Under the pieces are notes generated by a model that ran no database searches, was not told the DNA's origin, and was given only the letters and a program-made list of their open reading frames with translations. Below, in pieces: positions 7,272-16,034 of a stretch of 64,000 nucleotides of DNA. The number at the start of each line of letters is the position of its first letter. The stretch's first letter is position 1. The stretch is from Roseiarcus sp963794655. GTDB taxonomy: Bacteria > Pseudomonadota > Alphaproteobacteria > Rhizobiales > Beijerinckiaceae. The stretch covers positions 620,001 to 684,000 of the forward strand of contig CAWCEV010000003.1 in NCBI GenBank assembly GCA_963794655.1, read 5' to 3'. Made by a program: the position numbers and the translations under genes.

Positions 7272-7279
7272 GAGGGAAT
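7272..7279. repeat. IS1595 target-site duplication, right copy
   Basis: GAGGGAAT, identical to 3567-3574 and immediately outside the right inverted repeat. Confidence 0.95.
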
Positions 7280-7414
7280 CCAAGAACCCCCAACCCCCGA
7301 GAGCCGGGCCTTCGGCCTCCAACCGGCCCAAGCCAATGGACAGCCCCCGGGGAACGCGGGCGCTCACAAAATGGCGCCTAACTGACTGTAATCCGTGGCC
7401 CCTTACCCGTTCCG

Positions 7415-9358
7415 CTAACCCTCGGCCTCCACCCGCATGATCCGCTCGCGCATGTCGACCTGATCTCCGACGTCGACGGTGAGGTCGCGCACGACGCCGG
7501 CGTGCGGCGCGACGAGGGCGTGCTCCATCTTCATCGCCTCGACGACCGCGAGGCGCTGCCCGGCTTCGACCTTGTCGCCCTCGAGGACCGCGAGCGCGGC
7601 GACGCGTCCAGTCATCGGCGCGCGGATCGCCGAGTCGCCCTCTTCCGCGGCCCCTTCCGCCTTCGCAAACGGATCGACGAGCTCCACGAACGCCTGCCGG
7701 CCGCCGGCGAAGGCGTAGATCCCGCCATCCGCCTCATAGAGCGTGATCTCGTCCCGCGACTTGAGGCCGCCGCCATCGCCGAGGCCGGCGTTGGCGCCCT
7801 CGACGCGATGCAGGCGAGCGGGGATGCCGTCGATCGTCACATCGAGGCCGATCCGGCGCGCGCCCACAAGCTCGAACGAGTCCAAGACCCGCCACGGATC
7901 ATAGGGAGCCAGCACCGAAGCGCTGGCGCCGTTGCCGGACAAGAGGAGCGCGGCGGCGTGGACGGCGCGCCGGTCGGGCGGATGCGGCTGGGCGCCGAGG
8001 CGCCCGAGATTGGCGTCGATGAAGCCGGTATCGACTGTCCCCGCCGCGAACTCTGCGCTGCGCGCGAGGGCCTTGAGGAACGCGAGATTGGTCTTCGGTC
8101 CGATGACCACGGCGTCGTCAAGCTCTTTCAGCAGGGCGGTCAGCGCGTCGGCGCGGGTCGCTCCATGAACGATGAGCTTGGCGATCATCGGGTCGTAGTA
8201 GGGGCTGACGCTATCGCCCGAGGCGACCCCGGCGTCGACCCTGACGCCCTCGAGCCCCTCTTCTCCCTTGAGGTTGAGGAGATGGATCCGGCCGGCCGAG
8301 GGCAGAAAGCTGTGCTCGGGATCCTCGGCATAGATGCGCGCCTCGATCGCCGCGCCGGCGCAGCGGATCTCGCTCTGGGCGAGCGGAAGCGGCTCGCCTG
8401 CGGCGATCCGGAACTGCCACTCGACCAGGTCGAGGCCGGTCACCGCCTCGGTGACAGGATGCTCGACCTGAAGCCTCGTGTTCATCTCGAGGAAGTAGAA
8501 AGCATCGGGCCTAAGCCCGCGCGACGGATCGGCGATGAACTCGACCGTGCCCGCCCCGACATAGCCCGCGGCAAGCGCCGCGTCAGTCGCGGCTTTCGCC
8601 ATCGCGCGGCGCGTCTCTTCAGGAAGTCCGGGCGCCGGAGATTCCTCGACGACCTTCTGACGCCGGCGCTGCGCCGAGCAGTCGCGCTCGTAAAGATGGA
8701 CGCAGCCGCCATGCGCGTCGGCGAACACCTGCAATTCGATGTGGCGGGGTGAGGCGATGTATTTCTCGATCATCACCCGTCCGTCGCCGAAGGCCGCCTC
8801 GGCCTCGCGGATCGCGCTCTCGAGCGCGGCGTCGAACTCGACGTGAGCGTCGACCCGGCGCATGCCCCGCCCGCCTCCACCGGCGATCGCCTTGATCAGC
8901 ACCGGATAGCCGACCTCATAGGCTTTCTCGCGGAGAAACTTCGGGTTCTGGTTGTCGCCGTAATAGCCGGGAACGACCGGCACGCCTGCTCGCTGCATCA
9001 GCGCCTTGGCCGAGCTTTTCAGCCCCATGGTCCTCATCGCCGCGGGCGGCGGACCGACGAAGACGACCCCGGCGGCGGCGCAGCGTTCGGCGAAATCGGC
9101 GTTCTCGGACAGGAAGCCGTAGCCGGGATGCAGGCATTCGGCGCCGACTTTGCGCGCCAGCGCGACAATCGCCTCCTGGTCGAGATAGCCGCTCGCGCCC
9201 TCGCCGATCTCGTGCGCTTCGTCGGCGAGCCGGGTGAACAACGCACCTCGATCGACCGGCGTATGGAGGGCGATCGCGCGGATTCCCATGCTCCGCGCGG
9301 TGCGAATGATCCGGCACGCGATCTCGCCGCGATTGGCGATCAGAACATTGGCGAACAT
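7415..9358 (-). CDS. mccA: Methylcrotonyl-CoA carboxylase, biotin-containing alpha subunit
   Basis: 647 aa. It carries biotin carboxylase and biotin carrier domains and carboxylates biotin with ATP and bicarbonate for leucine catabolism. Visible features are the N-terminal ANRGEIACRI, the ATP-grasp loop AIAGGGGRGMR, ERDCSAQRRRQKVVEE, FLEMNTRLQVEHPVTE (catalytic Glu/Asn/Arg), and a C-terminal carrier domain with the biotinylated Lys in EAMKMEHA. Acetyl- and propionyl-CoA carboxylase alpha subunits share this layout; the mcc call rests on the matching beta subunit at 14061-15668. The two genes are normally adjacent but here are 4.7 kb apart. Confidence 0.88.
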   Translation of the reverse strand: MFANVLIANRGEIACRIIRTARSMGIRAIALHTPVDRGALFTRLADEAHEIGEGASGYLDQEAIVALARKVGAECLHPGYGFLSENADFAERCAAAGVVFVGPPPAAMRTMGLKSSAKALMQRAGVPVVPGYYGDNQNPKFLREKAYEVGYPVLIKAIAGGGGRGMRRVDAHVEFDAALESAIREAEAAFGDGRVMIEKYIASPRHIELQVFADAHGGCVHLYERDCSAQRRRQKVVEESPAPGLPEETRRAMAKAATDAALAAGYVGAGTVEFIADPSRGLRPDAFYFLEMNTRLQVEHPVTEAVTGLDLVEWQFRIAAGEPLPLAQSEIRCAGAAIEARIYAEDPEHSFLPSAGRIHLLNLKGEEGLEGVRVDAGVASGDSVSPYYDPMIAKLIVHGATRADALTALLKELDDAVVIGPKTNLAFLKALARSAEFAAGTVDTGFIDANLGRLGAQPHPPDRRAVHAAALLLSGNGASASVLAPYDPWRVLDSFELVGARRIGLDVTIDGIPARLHRVEGANAGLGDGGGLKSRDEITLYEADGGIYAFAGGRQAFVELVDPFAKAEGAAEEGDSAIRAPMTGRVAALAVLEGDKVEAGQRLAVVEAMKMEHALVAPHAGVVRDLTVDVGDQVDMRERIMRVEAEG

Positions 9359-9518
9359 GTCAGGCTCCGGAAGGGCCTTGTCTAGCGAACGGCGCCGTCA
9401 TTGGCGAGCGCTGCCGCATCGTGAATGGGCAGGCAGGGCGCCCGAGCCAAAGAAAGTCACAAATGGGGGTCACAATCATCGGCTCCCCACAAATGCAAAA
9501 CAATGGATCGTCCCGCCG

Positions 9519-10529
9519 ATGACCTTCGTCGACAGAGCGCGCGCTTTCATCGGCCTCAGGGAGCCTGCTCCCAGCTGGCCCCCCGAGCGGCTTTCGCTTG
9601 CGCTGCAGGGCGGCGGCTCGTTTGGCGCGTTCACATGGGGCGTCCTCGACCGGCTCCTGGAAGAGCCGGCGATCGGCTTTGACGCGATCAGCGGCGCGAG
9701 CGCCGGCGCCGTCAATGCCGTCCTGTTAGCGGCTGGCATGGTCGACGGCGGGCCCGACGAGGCGCGGGCGCGGCTGGCCCAGTTCTGGCGCCGGATGAGC
9801 CGGGCGGCGGCGCTCATCCCGAAACCGCCGGAATCCGCGTTCGGCGCCGGGCTCGAACTCGCGATCCGATCGCTCTCGCCCTATCAGTTCAATCCGCTCA
9901 ATCTCAACCCGCTGCGCGAGGCGCTTCTGGCGTCGGTCGATTTCGAGCGCCTCAGGGACCGCTCCCCGATCAAGCTCCTGATCGCCGTGACCCGGGTCAG
10001 CGACGGCAGTCTGAGGATACTGACCAACCAAGACCTGACCGTCGAGGCTGTCCTCGCCTCCGCCTGCCTGCCCCTGCTGCATCACACGATCGAACTTGAC
10101 GGCGAGGCCTATTGGGACGGCGGCTATGCGGCCAATCCGCCCCTGCTTCCGCTCATCCGAGCCTCGGAATCCGATCACGTGCTCGTCGTCCAGGTTACGC
10201 CGATCAAATCCGACCGGCTGCCGAGGAGCACGCGCGACATTGCCAAGCGCATCGAGCAGATCCAGTTCAACGCAACGCTGAACAGCGAACTCGAGACGCT
10301 CAAGTTCGGAAAGATGATCGGCGCCACGGAGAAGTTGCGGCGGCTGCGCATCGGCCGCATTTCGGTCGACGAGGAGTTCGAAGGCGTCGCGGACGAAAGC
10401 GCGTGGAACCTCGACTGGGGCTTCCTCGAACGCCTCCAGGCCAGCGGCCGGGTCGCGGCCGATCTTTGGCTCAAGCAGGACATGCCCCAAGCTGCGTCCG
10501 CCCGCCGGGCCGACAAGGCCGCTTCGTAG
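9519..10529 (+). CDS. Patatin-like phospholipase
   Basis: 336 aa. The start is placed at the ATG giving MTFVDRARAF; the frame is open upstream into the mccA start region. The patatin Ser-Asp dyad is visible: oxyanion loop ALQGGGSFGAF (residues 28-38), nucleophile in SGASAGAVN (Ser61) and DGG motif in YWDGGYAANPP. It would hydrolyse phospholipid or acyl esters. It is divergent from mccA with about 160 bp between them. I see no signal peptide, so it is probably cytoplasmic or peripheral at the inner membrane. Confidence 0.9.
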   Translation: MTFVDRARAFIGLREPAPSWPPERLSLALQGGGSFGAFTWGVLDRLLEEPAIGFDAISGASAGAVNAVLLAAGMVDGGPDEARARLAQFWRRMSRAAALIPKPPESAFGAGLELAIRSLSPYQFNPLNLNPLREALLASVDFERLRDRSPIKLLIAVTRVSDGSLRILTNQDLTVEAVLASACLPLLHHTIELDGEAYWDGGYAANPPLLPLIRASESDHVLVVQVTPIKSDRLPRSTRDIAKRIEQIQFNATLNSELETLKFGKMIGATEKLRRLRIGRISVDEEFEGVADESAWNLDWGFLERLQASGRVAADLWLKQDMPQAASARRADKAAS

Positions 10530-10645
10530 CTCGAAGGAAATCGCGCCGACGAAACCTCGCTGGGTTTTTGACATCGATCAAGGTTCGAAGCTACCTTCAA
10601 CTGCTACATCGCGCAGGATAGAACTGCCCCGGAAGGATTTTAGAA

Positions 10646-11128
10646 ATGACAATTCGCCGTCTTTCGTGTTTTGCCGCCGCGTCTGCTTTGACCGCGCTCG
10701 CAGCGTCGCCCGCGCCGGCGCAGACCAATGTGCAAGCCGGCACTCTCACCTGCGATGTGTCGGCGGGCATCGGCTTGATCCTGACGCAGAAACAAACGAT
10801 GACCTGCAGCTTTGTTAGCGCGAATGGCGCGCCGCCGGATCTTTATACCGGCCGCATCGACCAATTCGGGGTCGCGCTTGGCGCAGTTCAGGAAGGCACC
10901 CTGGTCTGGGGCGTTCTCGCCCCGACGAGCGGCGTGCCGCGTGGAGCGCTCGCGGGCACATACGCCGGCCTCGGGGCCCAGGCGACCGCCGGCGCAGGCA
11001 TCGGCGCCAACGCGCTGGTCGGCGGGACCGGCCGCTCGTTCTCGTTGCAGCCGCTTTCGATCCAGGGGCAGACCGGCGTCAACATCGCCGGCGGAATTAC
11101 AACCGTCACGCTGACGCCCGTGCACTGA
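10646..11128 (+). CDS. DUF992 secreted protein
   Basis: 160 aa with a clear signal peptide (positively charged start, hydrophobic core, cleavage after SPAPAQ). The mature part, QAGTLTCDVSAGIGLILTQK followed by a Cys near residue 54 and glycine/alanine-rich repeats, matches the alphaproteobacterial DUF992 family of unknown function. A GGAAGGA lies about nine bases before the ATG. Presumed periplasmic. Confidence 0.85.
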   Translation: MTIRRLSCFAAASALTALAASPAPAQTNVQAGTLTCDVSAGIGLILTQKQTMTCSFVSANGAPPDLYTGRIDQFGVALGAVQEGTLVWGVLAPTSGVPRGALAGTYAGLGAQATAGAGIGANALVGGTGRSFSLQPLSIQGQTGVNIAGGITTVTLTPVH

Positions 11129-11202
11129 GCCAACGATCGCTACTGCCGCGCGCGATCGGCTAACCGAAAGCGTGGCGGCTCTTATGTTCAGGGAGGGAGC
11201 AT

Positions 11203-11535
11203 ATGACGAAGAAGGACCGCCCGGACAACGGTGAAGAGGCCGAAGACCACGAGAACCTGGGCGCCGCGGCCCTCTCGGCCGCCGCGAAGCGAGCTCAGCA
11301 CGCGCTTGAGAACGCCAAGGATATTGTCGCCCAGGCGCACCTCGACGATGTCGGCGCGAAGGCGGCCGCGGCCGCGTCTAGCTTCTATCGCGAAAGCCGC
11401 GACCGTCTCGCGGCCAATGAAGAGCTGTCACAAGCAACCGAAAGTTTAAGCGCCGCGATCCGCAAGAATCCGCTCGCTGCGGTTGGCGTCGCGTTCTCGG
11501 CGGGCCTGCTGCTCGCGCTTCTCGCCCGCGGTTAG
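11203..11535 (+). CDS. YqjD/ElaB (DUF883)-like membrane-anchored protein
   Basis: 110 aa. A charged helical N-terminal domain is followed by a C-terminal helix NPLAAVGVAFSAGLLLALLA, typical of tail-anchored YqjD/ElaB/DUF883 proteins that tie ribosomes or stress factors to the inner membrane. GGGAGG precedes the ATG. The next membrane gene starts 5 bp downstream, so they form a pair. Confidence 0.75.
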   Translation: MTKKDRPDNGEEAEDHENLGAAALSAAAKRAQHALENAKDIVAQAHLDDVGAKAAAAASSFYRESRDRLAANEELSQATESLSAAIRKNPLAAVGVAFSAGLLLALLARG

Positions 11536-11540
11536 GGGCA

Positions 11541-11957
11541 ATGGTGGACGACATCGCCGCGATCGTTCGGGAACGGGCAAAGGCCGCCGTTGGCCGCATC
11601 GCCCGTCCGGCGGCGTTCGGGATCGTGGCGGGCGTGTTCTTCCTGTTCGCCGTCGCAGCGCTCTTCTACGCGCTGTTCTTCTGGCTGGAGACGCTATACG
11701 GACCGCCGATAGCGGCGCTGATTGTCGCGGCGGTCGCGCTCGTTCTTGGGTTGCTCGCGGCGGCGCCTTTGATGATCGGCCGCCGCCGCGCTGAGCCTGC
11801 CGCCCCCCCGCCCTCAGTCGCGACGCTGCCAGACGTCGTTTCGCTGCTCGCGCAGAGCGCCTCCTCGCTCGGAACGAAGCAATCCGTGTTGACCGCAGTG
11901 GTCCTTGCCGTCACCCTCGGGCTGATGGCGCGAAGCTCCGCCCGCCGTAAGCCGTGA
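11541..11957 (+). CDS. Phage-holin-family-like membrane protein
   Basis: 138 aa. Two adjacent TM helices (about 24-48 and 53-76) and a third weaker one near the C-terminus, with a Pro/Ala-rich linker. This layout is often annotated as holin-family or DUF1469-like and usually follows a DUF883 gene, as here. A role in the membrane stress pair is inferred. The IS630 element inserted 3-4 bp after its stop codon. Confidence 0.65.
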   Translation: MVDDIAAIVRERAKAAVGRIARPAAFGIVAGVFFLFAVAALFYALFFWLETLYGPPIAALIVAAVALVLGLLAAAPLMIGRRRAEPAAPPPSVATLPDVVSLLAQSASSLGTKQSVLTAVVLAVTLGLMARSSARRKP

Positions 11958-11958
11958 C

Positions 11959-13038
11959 CTAGTGGATCGAATCTAACACTTGATGCCCGCGCCTGACGGC
12001 GGCGATGATTTTGTCCGGGTCTGCGGTCCATGTGAAGGGCCTGGACTGCTGATTGTGCTCTTCGAGGAAGCGGTTGATCGCGGCTTGCAGATCGGTGACG
12101 GACCGGAAGACGCCTCGCTTGAGCCTGCGCTTTGTGAGAGTGGCGAAGAAGCCCTCGACCGCGTTGAGCCAGGAAGCGGACGTCGGCGTGAAGTGGAATG
12201 TCCATCGCGGATTGCGTTCGAGCCATCGGCGGACATTGGGATGCTTGTGGGCGGCGTAGTTGTCGATGATGGCGTGGATCGTCTTCCCCGCAGGAACCTG
12301 TCTTTCGACGATATTGAGGAAGCGGATGAACTCCTGATGGCGATGGCGCTGCATGTTGCGGCCGATCACCGTGCCGTCGAGGACGTTCATCGCGGCGAAC
12401 AGCGTCGTCGTTCCGTGCCGCTCGTAGTCGTGTGTCATCGTTCCGGCGCGGCCCTTCTTCAGCGGCAGTCCGGGCTGGGTGCGGTCCAGCGCCTGAATCT
12501 GGCTCTTCTCGTCGACCGACAGGACGATGGCGTGCGCGGGCGGATCGACATAGAGCCCGACGACGTCGCGCAATTTGTCGACGAAGCGCGGATCGTTGGA
12601 CAGCTTGAACTGGCGCATCCGGTGCGGCTGGAGGCCGTGCTTGCGCCAGATACGTTGAACCGAGCTGACGCTGAGCCCCGCCGCCTTCGCCATCAACAAG
12701 CCGGTCCAGTGGGTCGTCTCGCCAGGCGGTTCGCCAAGTGTCAGCGCGACGACGCGCTCGGCGGCCCCGGCGCTCAGCGGTGGGATGCGCGAGGGACGCG
12801 TCTTGTCGCGGAGCAACCCGTCGAACCCCGCCTCGATAAAGCGTTCTTGCCAGCGCCATACGCAGGTCTTGGACTTGCCGGTTCGCCGCATGATCTCGTT
12901 CGTGCCGACACCATCGGCCGTAAGCAGCACGATCTCGGCCCGCCAGACCTGCTTCTGCGGCGCGTTGCGGTCACGAACCAGGGCTTTGAGCCGACAAATA
13001 TCGGCAGACGAAACCGAAAGGGATTTTCCTGCGCGCAT
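11959..13038 (-). CDS. IS630-family transposase
   Basis: About 359 aa, starting at MRAGKSLSVSSAD (an in-frame Met 17 codons earlier is possible). N-terminal paired helix-turn-helix domains (GVGTNEIMRRTGKSKTCVWR and SVSSVQRIWRKHGL) precede a DDE domain with VLSVDEKSQIQALDR (first Asp), HAIIDNYAAHKHPNV (second Asp) and SWLNAVEGFF (Glu). The gene is intact. Its TAG stop codon is completed by the TA of the target site, so the reading frame runs to the very end of the element. Confidence 0.95.
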   Translation of the reverse strand: MRAGKSLSVSSADICRLKALVRDRNAPQKQVWRAEIVLLTADGVGTNEIMRRTGKSKTCVWRWQERFIEAGFDGLLRDKTRPSRIPPLSAGAAERVVALTLGEPPGETTHWTGLLMAKAAGLSVSSVQRIWRKHGLQPHRMRQFKLSNDPRFVDKLRDVVGLYVDPPAHAIVLSVDEKSQIQALDRTQPGLPLKKGRAGTMTHDYERHGTTTLFAAMNVLDGTVIGRNMQRHRHQEFIRFLNIVERQVPAGKTIHAIIDNYAAHKHPNVRRWLERNPRWTFHFTPTSASWLNAVEGFFATLTKRRLKRGVFRSVTDLQAAINRFLEEHNQQSRPFTWTADPDKIIAAVRRGHQVLDSIH

Positions 13039-13107
13039 CACGCAAACTCGCACGCCGAAATCCCAGAGGGAATCCCATCCGGGATTCAACTGTCAGGTTC
13101 GATCCAC
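11962..13107 (-). mobile_element. IS630-family insertion sequence
   Basis: A 1,146-bp element flanked by TA dinucleotides (11960-11961 and 13108-13109), the usual IS630 target duplication. Terminal inverted repeats begin GTGGATCGAA at the left and end TTCGATCCAC at the right; about 18 of 20 positions match when the flanking bases are included. It lies between the holin-like gene and the Mrr gene. Confidence 0.9.
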
Positions 13108-13126
13108 TAGGGCCCTCCGCGGCGCT

Positions 13127-14032
13127 CTACTCGATGAAATAGTTCTCATCGATTTTTCGCACTTCATAGACATCCTTGACCCGGATGCCGACCCGATGGC
13201 GGATCATCAGGTTCGCGAGTTCCTGCCCATCGATGAGCACCACACGCTTGGAAACGCGGGTGATGAAATCGTAAGCGGTGCCGGGAAAATACGAGGTCGT
13301 CACAAAGACCCCCTTGCTCGCGCGATGACCTTTCAGTCCGCCGACAAAATCGCGCACTTCCCGCAGCGGCACGCCGGTATCCGGATCGAGCCGCTTGGCC
13401 TGGACATAGACGACGTCCAGACCCAGCTCGTCCTCCTTGATAACCCCATCGACGCCGCCGTCGCCGACCCGGCCGAGCGCGCGCCCCATTTCGGCGCGGC
13501 CGCCGCCGTAGCCCATCCGCACCAGGAGGTCGACAATCAGGCGCTCGAAGAACGCCGGACTGAAGGAATGGACCCGCTCGACGATCTCGCGCCCAAGCTC
13601 GGTGTTGAGGAGTTCGAAACTCGACGCGATCAACGCCTCGGCGTTCTCCCGCATCCCCGGTTCCTCCACCGCCTCGACGACCTTGTTTTGGCTGCGCCAG
13701 GCGACGAATTCGGGATATCGCTCCAATAGCCCAAGGTCGATCTCGCTCACGCCCTCGGCGAGAAGCTGGCGACCGCGGTCGGTGGCGCGACAGTAGCCGC
13801 GACGAGGCAGTTCGATGAGCCCTGCTTTGGAAAGATAGGACCTCGCCCAGTTCAGACGATTGCCGAACAGCGTTTGATTGCCGCTCGGCAGCATGACCTG
13901 GCGTTCCTCCTGCGACATTCTCAGGTGCTTGCCGACCTCCTCCTCGAGTCCCGCGATGCTGATCTCGTCATAACGCTGCCCAATCGTCTGCAACGCCGGC
14001 AACATGAGTTGCTGAAAACTGGGCACGCTCAT
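13127..14032 (-). CDS. mrr: Mrr-type restriction endonuclease
   Basis: 301 aa from MSVPSFQQLMLPALQ; the frame is open upstream into mccB. The N-terminal winged-helix Mrr_N domain (residues 1-90) is followed by the PD-(D/E)XK Mrr_cat domain: FFERLIVDLLVRMGYGGG, GDGGVDGVIKEDE (Asp) and DVVYVQAKR (Q-x-K active site), then GVFVTTSYFPGTA. Mrr proteins cut methylated DNA. It begins 28 bp after the mccB stop on the same strand and has no methylase or specificity partner nearby. The IS630 copy lies just downstream. Confidence 0.92.
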   Translation of the reverse strand: MSVPSFQQLMLPALQTIGQRYDEISIAGLEEEVGKHLRMSQEERQVMLPSGNQTLFGNRLNWARSYLSKAGLIELPRRGYCRATDRGRQLLAEGVSEIDLGLLERYPEFVAWRSQNKVVEAVEEPGMRENAEALIASSFELLNTELGREIVERVHSFSPAFFERLIVDLLVRMGYGGGRAEMGRALGRVGDGGVDGVIKEDELGLDVVYVQAKRLDPDTGVPLREVRDFVGGLKGHRASKGVFVTTSYFPGTAYDFITRVSKRVVLIDGQELANLMIRHRVGIRVKDVYEVRKIDENYFIE

Positions 14033-14060
14033 TTGGTTTCTGATGCTCCTGAAACGATGG

Positions 14061-15668
14061 CTACATGCGAAAGACGCCGAAGCGGGTCGGCTCGACCCCG
14101 GCGTTGAGCGTGGCTGAAAACGCGAGCGAAAGGATCCGCCGGGTTTCCCGCGGCGTGACGATCCCGTCGTCCCAGAGGCGGGCGGTGGCGTAGTATGGCG
14201 ACCCTTCGGCTTCATATTTGGCGCGAATGGGCGCCTTGAATGCGTCCTCGTCGCCCTTCGGCCATTCGCGGCCTTCGCTCTCGAGCGCGTCGCGCCTTAG
14301 CGTCGCGAGCACGCTCGCAGCCTGTTCGCCGCCCATCACGCTGATGCGCGCGTTGGGCCACATGAACAAAAAGCGCGGAGAATAGCCGCGTCCGCACATG
14401 CCGTAATTGCCGGCGCCGAACGAGCCGCCGAATATGAGCGTGATCTTGGGCACGTTGGCGCAGGCGACCGCGGTGACAAGTTTTGCGCCGTCCTTGGCGA
14501 TGCCGCCTGCCTCGTAGCGCTGTCCGACCATGAAGCCCGAGATATTCTGCATGAAGAGCAGCGGGATGTTGCGCTGAGCGCAGAGCTCGACGAAATGCGC
14601 CCCTTTAAGCGCGCTGTCCGAAAACAGGACGCCATTGCTCGCGATGACCCCGATCAGCATGCCCGAAAGGCGCGCAAATCCGGTCACCAGCGTCGTTCCA
14701 TAGCGCGGCTTGAAGGGGTCGAACTCCGAACCGTCAACGATCCGGGCGATGATCTCATGGGCGTCGACCTGCTGACGAAGGTCGACCGGCATGATGAGCT
14801 CAAGCTCCTCCGCCGGATAGAAGGGCTCGACCGGTTTCTCCCATCCGATCGTTCGTTTCGGCTCCCGGTTCAGGTTGGCGATCGCCCGCCGCGCCAGCGC
14901 TAGCGCATGGGCGTCGTCGCGCGCGAGCGTGTCGGCGACGCCCGAGACGCGGGTGTGCATCTCTCCGCCGCCGAGTTCCTCCGCTCCCACCGTCTCACCT
15001 GTCGCCGCCTTGACGAGCGGCGGCCCGGCCAGAAAAATCGTGCCTTGCTTGTCGACGATGATTGTTTCGTCGGACATGGCCGGCACATAGGCTCCGCCCG
15101 CGGTGCAGGATCCCATCACCACTGCGATTTGGGCGATGCCGGTGGCCGACATCCGCGCCTGGTTGAAGAAGATCCGGCCGAAATGCTCGCGGTCGGGAAA
15201 CACCTCGGCCTGGTGAGGCAGATTCGCCCCGCCGGAATCGACCAGATAAACGCAAGGCAGCCGGTTTTCCGCCGCGATCTCCTGAGCGCGCAGATGCTTC
15301 TTGACGGTGCTCGGATAGTAGGTCCCGCCCTTGATCGTCGGGTCGTTGGCGATGATCATGACCTCGCGGCCGGCGACGGCGCCGATGCCGGCAACGAGCC
15401 CGGCGCCGTGCACGTCGCCCTCGTACATGCCGAAAGCGGCGAGCGCCCCGATTTCGAGAAACGGGGAACCGGGATCGATCAGGCCGGCGACCCGTTCGCG
15501 GGCGAGAAGCTTGCCTCGAGCAACGTGACGTTCGCGGGCCTTGCTTGACCCGCCCTCGGCGGCGACCTGCCGGCGCAGGCTGAGTTCGTCGACAAGCCGA
15601 CGCCATTCAGCCGCGTTGGCTTCGCGATCGCCTGCCCTCGCAGTCAAGGCGCTCTTAATCCGCGTCAT
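14061..15668 (-). CDS. mccB: Methylcrotonyl-CoA carboxylase, carboxyltransferase beta subunit
   Basis: 535 aa, the usual MccB length. It transfers the carboxyl group from biotin to 3-methylcrotonyl-CoA in leucine degradation. Conserved segments include YLVDSGGANLPHQ, VMGSCTAGGAYVPAM, GGGEMHTRVSGVAD and a long block around GGSFGAGNYGMCGRGYSP and VMGGEQAASVLATL that is characteristic of MCC rather than PCC beta subunits. The alpha subunit is at 7415-9358 on the same strand but not contiguous. Confidence 0.93.
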   Translation of the reverse strand: MTRIKSALTARAGDREANAAEWRRLVDELSLRRQVAAEGGSSKARERHVARGKLLARERVAGLIDPGSPFLEIGALAAFGMYEGDVHGAGLVAGIGAVAGREVMIIANDPTIKGGTYYPSTVKKHLRAQEIAAENRLPCVYLVDSGGANLPHQAEVFPDREHFGRIFFNQARMSATGIAQIAVVMGSCTAGGAYVPAMSDETIIVDKQGTIFLAGPPLVKAATGETVGAEELGGGEMHTRVSGVADTLARDDAHALALARRAIANLNREPKRTIGWEKPVEPFYPAEELELIMPVDLRQQVDAHEIIARIVDGSEFDPFKPRYGTTLVTGFARLSGMLIGVIASNGVLFSDSALKGAHFVELCAQRNIPLLFMQNISGFMVGQRYEAGGIAKDGAKLVTAVACANVPKITLIFGGSFGAGNYGMCGRGYSPRFLFMWPNARISVMGGEQAASVLATLRRDALESEGREWPKGDEDAFKAPIRAKYEAEGSPYYATARLWDDGIVTPRETRRILSLAFSATLNAGVEPTRFGVFRM

Positions 15669-16034
15669 CGTGTGCGAATTCCCCAGTCCCAGCCCACAAC
15701 TTTGCGGCAGGCGCCGACGATGTTGTCGTTGTTCTCCCGCGACACTGCGGGCGAAGCTATTGCCGATCTGATAATATTAATGCGCGAATGCTTGGCTTCC
15801 GCTAGAGCACGCGCGATGTTGTTTATTTGCAACATAATAGTCGTCGCCACGCGCTCTTTCCCTACGCTATGTAAGGGCGGGTCAGCGCCGCTCGTCTTCG
15901 ATCACTCGGCCGGCTTCCGACCTCGCTCCATTTCGGTTCGGGTCAAGGTCGTCGGCGGCGCTTCCGGCTTCAGTCGAAGCCCATCCCGCCGGTTCGATCT
16001 TCGCATAGTCGGCGCGGCGCTCAACGGTTCTGGA
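15669..16034. other. Gene-free upstream region of mccB
   Basis: 365 bp. The part next to mccB is AT-richer than its surroundings (15770-15850) and presumably holds its promoter. Only a 61-codon frame without family resemblance is present. Confidence 0.4.

Noticed and set aside
7502..8752. 416-codon open frame antisense to mccA
   Set aside because: Shadow frame; mccA has all family motifs on the other strand.
11980..13110. 376-codon open frame antisense to the IS630 transposase
   Set aside because: Complementary shadow of the transposase; no motifs.
15665..15850. 61-codon frame upstream of mccB
   Set aside because: Overlaps the mccB start; more likely the promoter region.
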